Below are positions 7,314 through 16,477 of a stretch of 64,000 bases of DNA, piece after piece (positions within the stretch are counted from its first letter, which is position 1; the number at the start of each line of letters is the position of its first letter). The stretch is from positions 1-64,000 of the forward strand of contig NZ_KE150423.1 of assembly GCF_000411295.1 (NCBI RefSeq), in the 5' to 3' direction. The notes beneath the pieces are model-generated. The model did no database searches. It saw nothing but the letters and a program-made list of their open reading frames with translations, and had not been told where the DNA came from. This DNA is from Paenisporosarcina sp. HGH0030 (GTDB lineage Bacteria > Bacillota > Bacilli > Bacillales_A > Planococcaceae). A program made the translations under genes and the position numbers.

Positions 7314-8589
7314 AATGATGAATAGCCCTTGGTTTTTGAGAATCACTGCGCTACTTCTTGCCATGCTTTTGTTCTTGACAATTAAATCCGATGAAGAAAG
7401 CTTGAATGCATCAACGAACGGGAACATGACGGATATTATTCGCGATGTGCCGGTGGAAGTCTATTATGATGATGAGAACTTAGTGGTCACGGGAGTTCCA
7501 GAAACAGTTGATGTAACGATAGAAGGACCTACGTCGATTGTACAATCAGCAAAACAGTTGCAAGATTTCACCGTCTTTGTGGATTTACGCAATTTGAATA
7601 TGGGTCAGCATAATGTCATGCTCCAAGTGGAGAACGTGTCAGAAAAACTTGAAGTCACCTTAGATCCTTCTTATATCGAAGTGAGTATTGAAGAGAAAAT
7701 AACCCGGGAAATGCGGGTAGATGCTGAATTTAACGAACGATTGCTGGCTGAAGACTTTATCGTGACGGGCATGAAAACGAACCCTGAACGTGTATTGATA
7801 ACGGGAGCGAAAAGTGTAGTTGAAAGCATCAGTTTTGTAAAAGCAACTGTCGGGGGAGAGCCAGGACTCAATAAAACATTCACGCAAGAAGCGAGCGTAA
7901 AAGTATTGGATAAGGATTTATCCAAATTGAATGTGACCATTGAACCTGCTCAAGTGGACGTCACGGTTAACATTGAAGAATATAGCAAAGAGGTACCCAT
8001 TGCTTTAAGGCAAATCGGGCCACCTAAAGAAGGCGTAATAATTAATGATTTAACGCCATCATTTGAGTATGTACGTGTGTACGGAAACCGAGCGGTTGTC
8101 GATGCATTGGAGTCAATCAAGGTGGACGTAGATGTGAGTAAGCTTGAAGAATCAAAAGAACTCGCATTGAAATTACCGGTACCTAAAGGTGTGTCGAGAC
8201 TTTCTGAATCTCAACTGGAAGTACTTGTTGATGTGACACCAGCACCTAAAGAAGAGTCGGTGGAAGAGTCCGGCCAAGTGCCAGCTGAAGAAGATAACGA
8301 AGTTAAAACAAAATCCCGTGAATTCGCGGATGTTAATGTAGAAGTCAAAGGGTTGAATGAAAAGGATCATTACGCATTCAGCCAACCTGAAAGTGGTCAA
8401 GTCCTCTTGACTGTACGAGGAGAAAGTCCATATATTGACACCTTGAGTGCGAAGGATTTTCAAGTATATGTAGATGCAAGCACAGCTGAAAACGGTGAAA
8501 ATCTTTTGGTTGTCACCGTTGAAGGTCCTGAAAACGTGACTTGGACGGTGTCTTCACCTTCTGTCACAGTGGATGTCGTGCGAGCTTAA
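7306..8589 (+). CDS. cdaR: CdaA regulator CdaR, YbbR-domain protein
   Basis: Membrane-anchored extracytoplasmic protein that binds and modulates CdaA. An N-terminal membrane segment (about 8-27, WFLRITALLLAMLLFLTI) is followed by four YbbR-type beta domains (roughly 45-125, 130-215, 220-310 and 335-427). An acidic linker before the fourth contains EESVEESGQVPAEEDNE. Length is 427 residues. The start at 7306 has GGAGGGGG upstream and overlaps the end of cdaA. Confidence 0.93.
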   Translation: MDKMMNSPWFLRITALLLAMLLFLTIKSDEESLNASTNGNMTDIIRDVPVEVYYDDENLVVTGVPETVDVTIEGPTSIVQSAKQLQDFTVFVDLRNLNMGQHNVMLQVENVSEKLEVTLDPSYIEVSIEEKITREMRVDAEFNERLLAEDFIVTGMKTNPERVLITGAKSVVESISFVKATVGGEPGLNKTFTQEASVKVLDKDLSKLNVTIEPAQVDVTVNIEEYSKEVPIALRQIGPPKEGVIINDLTPSFEYVRVYGNRAVVDALESIKVDVDVSKLEESKELALKLPVPKGVSRLSESQLEVLVDVTPAPKEESVEESGQVPAEEDNEVKTKSREFADVNVEVKGLNEKDHYAFSQPESGQVLLTVRGESPYIDTLSAKDFQVYVDASTAENGENLLVVTVEGPENVTWTVSSPSVTVDVVRA

Positions 8590-8617
8590 GTTTGGATTTG
8601 AAGGAGAGAATAGATAA

Positions 8618-9970
8618 ATGGGTAAATATTTTGGAACTGATGGGGTACGAGGCGTTGCGAATAGCGAGCTTACACCAGAATTAGCATTTAAATTAGGTCG
8701 TATCGGTGGATACGTTTTAACAAAAGAAGCTACAAGTCGTCCGAAAGTTTTGATTGGACGTGATACACGTATCTCCGGTCATATGCTGGAAGGTGCACTG
8801 GTTGCTGGTCTTTTATCTGTAGGTGCAGAAGTTATGCGTTTAGGCGTCATCAGTACGCCAGGTGTTTCTTACTTAACGCGTGTGATGAGTGCTGAAGCGG
8901 GCGTCATGATTTCAGCTTCACATAACCCGGTTGCAGATAATGGAATCAAATTCTTTGGTTCTGATGGCTTCAAGCTTTCTGATGAACAAGAAGCGGAAAT
9001 CGAAGCGCTTATTGATACAGAAGTGGATGAATTGCCACGCCCGGTTGGCGGCAATTTAGGATCTGTTACGGACTACTTTGAAGGTGGACAAAAATATATC
9101 AGTTACTTAAAGCAAACGTTGGATGAAGATTTTGTTGGCATCCATGTTGCTTTGGACTGCGCACATGGCTCTACTTCTTCTTTAGCAACTCATGTTTTTG
9201 CTGACCTGGATGCGGATCTTTCCACGATGGGCGCATCACCGAACGGTTTGAACATTAACGAAGGTGTCGGATCTACTCACCCTGAAGTATTGGCTAAGTT
9301 TGTCGTTGACAAAGGAGCTCATGTAGGGCTTGCGTTTGATGGAGACGGCGATCGTCTGATTGCAGTGGATGAAAAAGGTCAAATCGTAGATGGCGATCAA
9401 ATTATGTACATTTGTGCGAAGCACTTGCATAGTGAAGGCCGTTTGAAGCACGATACAGTTGTTTCTACAGTTATGAGTAACATGGGCTTCTATAAGGCGC
9501 TTGAATCTCATGGCATGAGTAGCGTGCAAACAGCGGTTGGTGATCGATATGTTGTCGAGGAAATGAAAAATAATGGCTACAATTTAGGTGGAGAACAATC
9601 AGGACACATCGTGTTCCTGGATTATAATACAACAGGTGATGGTTTACTAACGGGTCTTCAATTGGTGAACATCATGAAAATTACAGGCAAGAAGCTGTCT
9701 GAACTTGCAGCTGAAATGACGATTTTCCCACAAAAACTTGTGAATGTACGTGTCACGGACAAACATGGCGTAACGGATAATGCAAAAGTGGCGGCAGTCA
9801 TTGCGGAAGTTGAGCAAGAAATGGCTGGCAATGGCCGCGTGTTGGTACGTCCTTCCGGTACTGAACCATTGGTGCGTGTCATGGTTGAAGCGTCAACGCA
9901 AGAAGATTGCGAACGATATGTGGAACGCATTGCTGAAGTTGTGCGTACTGAAATGGGACTAGCAGAATAA
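8618..9970 (+). CDS. glmM: Phosphoglucosamine mutase
   Basis: Converts glucosamine-6-phosphate to glucosamine-1-phosphate for UDP-GlcNAc and peptidoglycan synthesis. Of 450 residues, key sites are the phosphoserine loop MISASHNP (Ser101), the metal loop DGDGDR (241-246), the sugar-binding GGEQSGH and the phosphate-binding [12 protein letters not shown]. It is the third gene of the conserved cdaA-cdaR-glmM operon, in which GlmM binds and inhibits CdaA in other Firmicutes. The enzyme that supplies its substrate, GlmS, is encoded at 19997-21799. Confidence 0.97.
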   Translation: MGKYFGTDGVRGVANSELTPELAFKLGRIGGYVLTKEATSRPKVLIGRDTRISGHMLEGALVAGLLSVGAEVMRLGVISTPGVSYLTRVMSAEAGVMISASHNPVADNGIKFFGSDGFKLSDEQEAEIEALIDTEVDELPRPVGGNLGSVTDYFEGGQKYISYLKQTLDEDFVGIHVALDCAHGSTSSLATHVFADLDADLSTMGASPNGLNINEGVGSTHPEVLAKFVVDKGAHVGLAFDGDGDRLIAVDEKGQIVDGDQIMYICAKHLHSEGRLKHDTVVSTVMSNMGFYKALESHGMSSVQTAVGDRYVVEEMKNNGYNLGGEQSGHIVFLDYNTTGDGLLTGLQLVNIMKITGKKLSELAAEMTIFPQKLVNVRVTDKHGVTDNAKVAAVIAEVEQEMAGNGRVLVRPSGTEPLVRVMVEASTQEDCERYVERIAEVVRTEMGLAE

Positions 9971-9979
9971 TTTATTTGG

Positions 9980-10018
9980 GGGGCCAGCTTCTATGAAGTT
10001 GGTCTTCTGTCGTTCTGT
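9980..10018 (+). terminator. Possible weak terminator after glmM
   Basis: Stem CCAGCTTC/GAAGTTGG with one G-U pair is followed by only a broken T tract (TCTTCTGTCGTT), so termination may be partial. Confidence 0.4.
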
Positions 10019-10128
10019 GTATATAAATTCCCATTTAAAAACAAATCGTAAGAATATTAATTATTTTTCTTCCCAGCTGCTAATTCTTTTCGTATAATAC
10101 CAATACAATGGTGGAAAGTGGGTGGCCC

Positions 10129-10578
10129 ATGCGTTTAGATGCTACAGATAAACGTATTTTAGAATTATTGATTGCCAATGGACGCTTATCGTATGTAGAT
10201 ATAGGTAAAGAATTGAACTTATCACGCGTTGCTGTGCGCGAACGTGTACACCAGTTGCAAGAAGCGGGAGTCATTGAACGTTTCACGGTGGTAATCAACT
10301 CGGAGAAAGTTGGTAAAAGTGTATCTGGCTTCTTTGAAGTGGACTGTGAACCATCTTCGCTTGTGGAAGTGGCTGAAAAACTTGCTGATAACCCTAGTGT
10401 TGCGAGCTGTTATCAAATGACCGGACCTTCAACCCTGCATATGCATGTCTTGGTGGATGATTTTTCCAATCTGGAAAAGTTCATCAACGAAGAATTGTAC
10501 GCATTGGAAGGCATTACGCGTGTGGAAAGCCACATATTATTAAGACGCTTCAAGAGCCGAAGCGGATTAAAACTATAA
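10129..10578 (+). CDS. Lrp/AsnC-family regulator, YwrC/ChrS-like
   Basis: Small transcription regulator (149 residues). The N-terminal AsnC helix-turn-helix (about 1-60) begins LDATDKRILELL and includes DIGKELNLSRVAVRERVHQL. The C-terminal RAM ligand-binding domain (about 65-140) forms the usual oligomer. In B. subtilis the Lrp-like ywrC (chrS) neighbours ywrD and the half-CHR genes ywrA and ywrB. The same partners occur here about 6-9 kb downstream, so this is probably the local regulator (context inference). The start is ambiguous: the ATG at 10129 fits the family length, and an in-frame ATG at 10108 adds 7 residues. A TATAAT lies at 10093. Confidence 0.82.
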   Translation: MRLDATDKRILELLIANGRLSYVDIGKELNLSRVAVRERVHQLQEAGVIERFTVVINSEKVGKSVSGFFEVDCEPSSLVEVAEKLADNPSVASCYQMTGPSTLHMHVLVDDFSNLEKFINEELYALEGITRVESHILLRRFKSRSGLKL

Positions 10579-10584
10579 CAAAAT

Positions 10585-10626
10585 AAAGACCCCTGACATT
10601 TCTTATGAAAAGTCAGGGGTCTTTTT
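10585..10626 (+). terminator. Strong terminator after the Lrp-like gene
   Basis: A 13-bp perfect stem (AAAGACCCCTGAC and its complement), 14-nt loop, then TTTTTG. Confidence 0.92.
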
Positions 10627-10653
10627 GTGTAGAAATTTCAACTTACGAAATGA

Positions 10654-10668
10654 TTGTAAACGTTTTCA
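10654..10668. promoter_or_regulatory. cre site (CcpA operator)
   Basis: TTGTAAACGTTTTCA matches the Bacillus cre consensus WTGNAANCGNWNNCW at every position. It lies about 240 bp before the peptide ABC operon in a gene-free 280-bp region, so CcpA control of peptide import is likely. Repression or activation depends on the transcription start, which I cannot place. Confidence 0.75.
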
Positions 10669-10908
10669 TCATTTTAATAAGGCGATACTAACATTTTGAT
10701 TGAGTTTTTCTGAAACGAATTACGTTATGTAGGAGATAATCACTATTTATTAACGAAAGGAATATAAAAAATGAAAAATTATAATTTATTTGAATATTCA
10801 TGTAGATTTTTAATTCTCAATGCTCTATAATCACATTTAACAAATAACAACCAATTGTTAATCAAATTAAAAAAATCAGTTAACAATTGCAAGAAGGTGG
10901 GGGAATAA
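10669..10908 (+). other. AT-rich leader of the peptide ABC operon
   Basis: No gene is seen. The stretch is strongly AT-rich, with repeated TTGTTA/CAATTG motifs (ACCAATTGTTAATC, AGTTAACAATTGC at 10850-10888) that could be an operator. Confidence 0.35.
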
Positions 10909-11850
10909 ATGATAGCTTTGATTGTCAGAAGAGGGATACAACTGGTTTTTTTATTACTAGGAATTTCCTTTCTTGTATTTTCATCCATGTACATAGCTCC
11001 TGGCGACCCAGCCACGATGGTGGGCGGACCTACGGCGACTGAAACCGATTTGGAAGCCATCCGAGATAATCTTGGCTTAAATGATCCATTCCTTGTTCAA
11101 TATGGAAGTTATTTAAAGCATGCAGCTCAAGGCGATTTTGGTTATTCCTATCAGTCAAAGCAAGCTGTTTCAGAGGCTATATCAATCCGTTTTCCAAATA
11201 CATTAAAACTTGCGATTGCCAGTATGATTGTTGCGGTAGTCATTGGGATATTTGCAGGGTTGATATCAGCACTCAAACATAATTCATGGCTGGATGTCAC
11301 GTCAACCACGTTTGCGCTTGCTGGCATTTCCATTCCGAACTTTTGGTTAGGTACACTGTTAATTTTAGTGTTTGCAGTAAATCTGCAATGGCTTCCAGTA
11401 GGTGGACTTTCCGAACCTTTTTACACGGTTGACGGCTTCAAACAATTGATTTTACCGGCAATTACTCTTGGTACGGGCTCCGCAGCTATGATTGCACGAA
11501 TGGCGAGGTCTTCCATGCTTGAAGTGATTAAAGCTGATTACGTTAGGACAGCAAGGGCGAAAGGTGTAAAAGAACGAAACGTCATTTGGATTCACACTCT
11601 GAAAAATGCCATGATTCCAGTCATCACAGTCATCGGACTTAACTTTGGATTTTTGCTAGGGGGAACAATCATTACTGAAAAAGTATTCGCCATCAATGGT
11701 GTAGGAAGGTTAATGATTGATTCAATCGCAATGAGAGATTTCCCTATGGTTCAAGGATCTGTGCTGTTAGTGGCCACTCTGTTTGTGGTCGTAAATTTAA
11801 TCGTAGATATTGTTTATACCTTTATCGATCCACGTATCAGCTACGACTGA
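10909..11850 (+). CDS. Peptide ABC transporter permease, DppB/OppB family
   Basis: First of two membrane subunits of a peptide importer. The 313 residues have about six membrane helices, the N-terminal hallmark of this family (MIALIVRRGIQLVFLLLGIS) and the cytoplasmic ATPase-coupling loop (EVIKADYVRTARAKGVKERN). The start has AAGGTGGGGG upstream. A permease, permease, binding protein, ATPase, ATPase order follows. Confidence 0.93.
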   Translation: MIALIVRRGIQLVFLLLGISFLVFSSMYIAPGDPATMVGGPTATETDLEAIRDNLGLNDPFLVQYGSYLKHAAQGDFGYSYQSKQAVSEAISIRFPNTLKLAIASMIVAVVIGIFAGLISALKHNSWLDVTSTTFALAGISIPNFWLGTLLILVFAVNLQWLPVGGLSEPFYTVDGFKQLILPAITLGTGSAAMIARMARSSMLEVIKADYVRTARAKGVKERNVIWIHTLKNAMIPVITVIGLNFGFLLGGTIITEKVFAINGVGRLMIDSIAMRDFPMVQGSVLLVATLFVVVNLIVDIVYTFIDPRISYD

Positions 11851-11866
11851 TGAAAGGAGATACCAT

Positions 11867-12763
11867 ATGACGAATGCAATCCTGACAACGGAGAAACGTT
11901 TGCCGGTTGTTAATAAAAAAGAGAAAGTTTATGTGACTACTTTAAAAAGATTGTTCAAAAATAAGTTAGCGGTTGCGGGACTGATCATCATCCTTTTACA
12001 AATCGGAATGGCAGTTTTTGCACCACTTATTGCGATCCATGATCCCATCAAACAAAACTTGGTGGCAAGCGAATTGCCAATGTTTTCAGATGGCCATTGG
12101 TTAGGAACTGACAACTATGGACGGGATGTGTGGGCACGAATTGTCTACGGTGCACGAATTTCCTTGCTTGTAGGAATTATGGCCGTATCACTCGGTCTGA
12201 TTGGGGGGGTCACGCTTGGATTGCTCGGCGGGTACTATAAAAAATTAGATGGCGTCATCATGCGCATTGTTGATTTATTGTTCTCGTTCCCAGGGATATT
12301 GCTAGCGATGTTGATTATCGCAATTTTGGGCACGAATTTGGTCAATGTCGCCATCGCAATCAGTATTTGGTCCATTCCAACATGTGCCCGTATTGTACGA
12401 GGCTCGGTTCTTTCCATTAAACAGAAAGAATACATCATGGCGATGAAGTCATTGGGTGCATCTGATTTTCGAATTATGATCCGTCACATTTTACCGAATG
12501 CATTCGCACCGATCATTGTATTCGCGACGATGCGAATGGCTACGGCGATATTATCCACAGCTGCACTCAGTTATTTAGGACTGGGCGCTCAGCCTCCCAC
12601 ACCTGAGTGGGGAGCCATGATTGCACAAGGTCAAGATTATATGTGGACTTCTCCTCATTTAACAATCGTCCCAGGTATTGCTATTATGTTGACGGTTTTT
12701 GCATTCAATGTTGTCGGTGATGGATTGCGGGATGCATTAGATCCGAATATGGATATTCAATAA
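11867..12763 (+). CDS. Peptide ABC transporter permease, DppC/OppC family
   Basis: Second membrane subunit (298 residues). An N-terminal cytosolic tail precedes LFKNKLAVAGLIIILLQIGM, the first helix of the OppC family. HWLGTDNYGRDVWARIVYGARIS-type sequence and the coupling loop (YIMAMKSLGASDFRIMIRHI) are clear. The ATG at 11867 has AAAGGAG upstream, 16 nt after the first permease. Confidence 0.93.
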   Translation: MTNAILTTEKRLPVVNKKEKVYVTTLKRLFKNKLAVAGLIIILLQIGMAVFAPLIAIHDPIKQNLVASELPMFSDGHWLGTDNYGRDVWARIVYGARISLLVGIMAVSLGLIGGVTLGLLGGYYKKLDGVIMRIVDLLFSFPGILLAMLIIAILGTNLVNVAIAISIWSIPTCARIVRGSVLSIKQKEYIMAMKSLGASDFRIMIRHILPNAFAPIIVFATMRMATAILSTAALSYLGLGAQPPTPEWGAMIAQGQDYMWTSPHLTIVPGIAIMLTVFAFNVVGDGLRDALDPNMDIQ

Positions 12764-12772
12764 AAAGCGAAA

Positions 12773-12867
12773 CGCGCCACTTTAGCTCGCCGCCGAAGAA
12801 CCGATTCGAAAGCTTGCTTTCGCATGAGGGACTAAAGCTGAAGTGCGAACTGGCGTGTATTGCCAGA
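12773..12867 (+). other. Structured spacer between permease and binding-protein genes
   Basis: The RNA can fold into a branched structure. The outer stem is CGCGCCA (12773-12779) with TGGCGTG (12851-12857), a second stem is CTTTAG/CTAAAG (12780-12785 with 12832-12837), and an inner hairpin is CGAAAG-CTTG-CTTTCG (12807-12822). There is no T run, so it is not a classical terminator. Such structures between membrane and binding-protein genes often set unequal expression through mRNA stability (inference). Confidence 0.5.
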
Positions 12868-12898
12868 CATCAATAATAATGGAGCAGGGGGAAAAAGA

Positions 12899-14452
12899 AT
12901 GAAGAAAATAGTATGGTACTCAATCATGTTAATGGTAATGCTTGTACTTGCAGCTTGCTCGGGGGAATCCGCATCAGCACCTAAAGATTCTGATGGGAAA
13001 TCAAGTGGTGGATCTGCAAGTAATGAAACATTCACATATGCATCAACTTCAGATGCTGTAGGGTTATCACCGATCTTAATGAACGACGCAGTATCCGCGA
13101 ATATCACGGAGCATGTCTATGAGCAACTATTTACTCGTAACGGAGATACACAGGAATTTGAACCTTTGCTTGCTGAATCATATGAAAACCCTGATGAAAA
13201 CACATGGGTCATTAAATTAAAAGAAGGCATCAAATTCCACGATGGCACACCTTTTAATGCTGAAGCAGTAAAATATACATTTGATAAACTTCGCGATCCA
13301 GCAACTGCTGCACCACGTGCATCATTATTGGAACCGGTTGATACGATTACAGTACTAGACGAACACACGGTTGAAATTAAAACAAAATATCCGTATGGAC
13401 CGTTCTTAGCGTCTTTATCACATACGAATGCAGCAATTGTCAGCCCGACTGCCGACAAGAAACAAGACTTAATGAAAGATCCAGTTGGAACGGGTCCATT
13501 CAAGTTTGTTAGTTGGACACCTGGAGATAAAGTTGAATTAGAAGCAAATGAAGAATATTGGGATGGGGCACCGGAATTAAAGAAAGTTGTGCTAAAAGTC
13601 GTTCCGGAAATTTCAACTGCGATTTCCATGCTACAAACAGGGGAAGTTCAATTTATCGATAATTTACCAACAGAGCAAGTGAAGCGATTGGAATCAATGG
13701 ATAACATCAATATTGAAAAGAAAGATGGTACGAGTGTTTATTACTTAACGTTCAACCATTCACTTGAGAGAAACCAAGATGCTGAGTTCCGTAAAGCAGT
13801 TGCATTAGCAGTAGACCGTGATGCATTTGTTTCGAAACTGAATGGTTTAGGTGTAAGAAGTGATAGTGTTATCGGGCCGCAAGTATTCGGCTTTGATGAA
13901 TCTGCAGACAAAGCGGGAACAGCGTATGATGTTGAAGCGGCAAAAGCCTTAGTTAAGAAAAATGGATACGGGGACAAACCAATAAAATTATTAACTGCTA
14001 ATCGCGACAATTTCATCTTAATGGCTGAAATCGTACAAGCTCAATTAACTGAAGCAGGATTCAAAGTAGAGATTGAATCGATGGAATGGGCAACATTCTT
14101 GGATACAGCTCGCGCGGGAGACTATGACCTTACTTTCTTGAGTTGGTCAAATGTAACGGGAGATGGTTCTGAATTATTATATCCGAACTTCCATAGTGAT
14201 AACGTTGGTTCATCTAACCGTTCTCAATACAGCAATCCGGAATTTGACGAACTGGTTGTTCAATCTCGTACAACGATTGACCAGGATGAGCGTTTGCAAA
14301 TTCTAGATGAAGCCAATCATTTAATGATTGATGAAAATGTTGTCATCCCAATGTATCACGGGATTGTTACGGCAGCGCTGGATAAAAATTATTCTGGTCT
14401 TGAAATTGATCCAAATGGTAAGTGGTCCTTGAAAAAAGTTTCAAGAAAGTAG
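12899..14452 (+). CDS. Peptide-binding lipoprotein, DppE/OppA family
   Basis: Extracellular substrate-binding protein (517 residues) of the ABC importer, SBP family 5. The lipoprotein signal is plain: charged MKKIVWY, hydrophobic stretch, and lipobox LAAC with the lipidated Cys at about residue 20, then a Ser/Gly-rich linker. Family motifs include NTWVIKLKEGIKFHDGTPF and DPVGTGPFKF. The ATG at 12899 is chosen, with AGGGGGA upstream. What is carried is unknown; the gamma-glutamyltransferase downstream suggests glutathione or gamma-glutamyl peptides (inference). Confidence 0.94.
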   Translation: MKKIVWYSIMLMVMLVLAACSGESASAPKDSDGKSSGGSASNETFTYASTSDAVGLSPILMNDAVSANITEHVYEQLFTRNGDTQEFEPLLAESYENPDENTWVIKLKEGIKFHDGTPFNAEAVKYTFDKLRDPATAAPRASLLEPVDTITVLDEHTVEIKTKYPYGPFLASLSHTNAAIVSPTADKKQDLMKDPVGTGPFKFVSWTPGDKVELEANEEYWDGAPELKKVVLKVVPEISTAISMLQTGEVQFIDNLPTEQVKRLESMDNINIEKKDGTSVYYLTFNHSLERNQDAEFRKAVALAVDRDAFVSKLNGLGVRSDSVIGPQVFGFDESADKAGTAYDVEAAKALVKKNGYGDKPIKLLTANRDNFILMAEIVQAQLTEAGFKVEIESMEWATFLDTARAGDYDLTFLSWSNVTGDGSELLYPNFHSDNVGSSNRSQYSNPEFDELVVQSRTTIDQDERLQILDEANHLMIDENVVIPMYHGIVTAALDKNYSGLEIDPNGKWSLKKVSRK

Positions 14453-14463
14453 GGGGAAATGAT

Positions 14464-15468
14464 ATGGAGACATTACTCGAAGTGAATCACTTGGTAACCG
14501 AATTTCGCACAGCGGACGGCAACGTCCAAGCTGTGCGGGATGTCTCCTTTTCCATTGCGAAAGGGGAGACGCTTTGTATCGTTGGTGAATCAGGCTGCGG
14601 GAAAAGTATTACGTCCCTATCTGTCATTGGACTGCTTCCGAGTAATGGAAAGATCGCAGGCGGAGAAGTGAAGTACGAAGGAAAGCCGATTCATAATCTA
14701 CCATACGAAGAAATGAGAAAAATGCGTGGCACGAAAATTTCAATGATTTTCCAAGAACCGATGACCGCATTGAATCCAGTATTGACGGTGGGGTACCAAT
14801 TGCGTGAACCACTCATTTTGCATCATAAAGTCAGCAAAAGTGAAGCGACGAAACAAGGCATAGAGTTATTGAAGCAAGTCGGCATTCCCTATCCGGAGAA
14901 ACGTATGAATCAATACCCACATGAACTGAGTGGGGGGATGAGACAACGAGTCATGATTGCCATTGCCCTCGCCTGCCATCCTGGCCTGCTCATTGCAGAT
15001 GAACCAACTACTGCATTGGACGTCACCATTCAGGCTCAAATTTTGGATTTAATTAATGACCTTAAAGAAAAATTGAATATGGGCGTTATGATGATTACCC
15101 ATGATATGGGCGTTGTCGCTGAAGTTGCTGACCGTGTGATGGTCATGTATGCAGGTGAAAAAGTGGAGGAAGGCACGGTCACTGAAATATTTGATCATCC
15201 AAAACATCCGTATACAATTGGCTTGCTGAATTCAGTTCCGAACATTGATGATCCTGATTTTGAGTTGGAACCGATTCCTGGGTCCCTTCCGAGTTTACAG
15301 GAACACATCCAAGGATGTCGTTTCCATCCGCGATGTAAATTTGCGACTGATAAATGCCGGGAACTGACACCACCTGAATTTAAAACGGATGAAGGACATG
15401 TCGTCAGTTGTTGGTTGCACGAAGAAGTGGAGGAGGTTAAGCATGGTCACCTTGTCGCCCAAATCTGA
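14464..15468 (+). CDS. Peptide ABC transporter ATPase, DppD/OppD family
   Basis: First ATP-hydrolysing subunit, 334 residues. Walker A GESGCGKS (about 39-46), signature [15 protein letters not shown], Walker [13 protein letters not shown] and the switch histidine ITHDMG are all intact. The C-terminal oligopeptide extension carries cysteines in [14 protein letters not shown], the iron-sulfur-type motif of this family. It starts 11 nt after the binding-protein gene. Confidence 0.95.
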   Translation: METLLEVNHLVTEFRTADGNVQAVRDVSFSIAKGETLCIVGESGCGKSITSLSVIGLLPSNGKIAGGEVKYEGKPIHNLPYEEMRKMRGTKISMIFQEPMTALNPVLTVGYQLREPLILHHKVSKSEATKQGIELLKQVGIPYPEKRMNQYPHELSGGMRQRVMIAIALACHPGLLIADEPTTALDVTIQAQILDLINDLKEKLNMGVMMITHDMGVVAEVADRVMVMYAGEKVEEGTVTEIFDHPKHPYTIGLLNSVPNIDDPDFELEPIPGSLPSLQEHIQGCRFHPRCKFATDKCRELTPPEFKTDEGHVVSCWLHEEVEEVKHGHLVAQI

Positions 15469-16444
15469 TCCGAAAATTCTCCTTGAGTTAAGAGGCGTGA
15501 AAAAGTATTTTCCTATTAAAGGCGGTATTTTGAAACGCGTTCAAGGCCACGTGAAAGCTGTAGAAGATGTGTCACTTCAATTGTTTGAAGGGGAAAGTCT
15601 GGGAGTGGTTGGCGAATCGGGCTGTGGAAAATCAACTCTGGGTAGAGCCATTTTAGGACTGGAAGAATTGACGGAAGGAAAAATCCATTTTCGTAACGAA
15701 GAAATACAAGATTTAAAACGTAAAGAAAAATTGAAATTCGTCAAAGAAATGCAGATGATTTTCCAAGATCCATATGCGTCCCTAAATCCACGCCAACGTA
15801 TCGGTCATGCATTGGAAGAAGTATTTACAATGCATACAAACATGTCTGCAAAAGAAAAGCGAGCGAGTGTATTGGATTTACTACAAGAAGTCGGATTGAA
15901 AGAAGAACATTTTGAACGGTATCCGCATGAATTCAGTGGAGGACAACGGCAACGAATCGGCATTGCGCGTGCGATTGCCTTGAATCCTTCTTTTGTCATT
16001 TGTGATGAAGCGGTTTCGGCTTTGGATGTTTCAGTCCAGGCACAAGTGTTAAAATTATTGAAGTCGCTGCAAGAAAAATACCAGCTGTCGTACTTATTTA
16101 TTTCTCATGACCTGGGCGTTGTCCGTTATTTCTGTGATCGGGTCTTGGTTATGTATCTGGGCAACACGGTGGAGCTCGGCACGGTAAAAGATTTGTTTGC
16201 TAATCCATTGCACCCGTACACGCAGGCTCTGCTATCCGCTATTCCGAGGCCATCTGTTCAAAAAAATACTAAACGGATTCGTTTGCAGGGTGATTTGCCA
16301 AATCCGGCAAACCCTCCTAGTGGATGTCCATTTCACACACGTTGTCCGATTGCGCAGGAAGTATGCAAAGTCGACAAACCGGCTTGGCAAGAAGTAGAAC
16401 CAGCTCATTTTGCTGCTTGTCATTTTTCAGGAACAAAAATTTAA
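15443..16444 (+). CDS. Peptide ABC transporter ATPase, DppF/OppF family
   Basis: Second ATPase subunit, 333 residues. Walker A is GESGCGKST, the signature is FSGGQRQRIGIARAIALNP, Walker B is FVICDEAVSALD and the switch is FISHDLG. The C-terminal extension has CPFHTRCPIAQEVC. The ATG at 15443 has GGAGGAGG upstream and overlaps the preceding ATPase gene by 26 nt, so the two subunits are translationally coupled. Confidence 0.95.
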   Translation: MVTLSPKSDPKILLELRGVKKYFPIKGGILKRVQGHVKAVEDVSLQLFEGESLGVVGESGCGKSTLGRAILGLEELTEGKIHFRNEEIQDLKRKEKLKFVKEMQMIFQDPYASLNPRQRIGHALEEVFTMHTNMSAKEKRASVLDLLQEVGLKEEHFERYPHEFSGGQRQRIGIARAIALNPSFVICDEAVSALDVSVQAQVLKLLKSLQEKYQLSYLFISHDLGVVRYFCDRVLVMYLGNTVELGTVKDLFANPLHPYTQALLSAIPRPSVQKNTKRIRLQGDLPNPANPPSGCPFHTRCPIAQEVCKVDKPAWQEVEPAHFAACHFSGTKI

Positions 16445-16477
16445 ACATTGAACTGACCGAACTTAAGGGGGAACATC

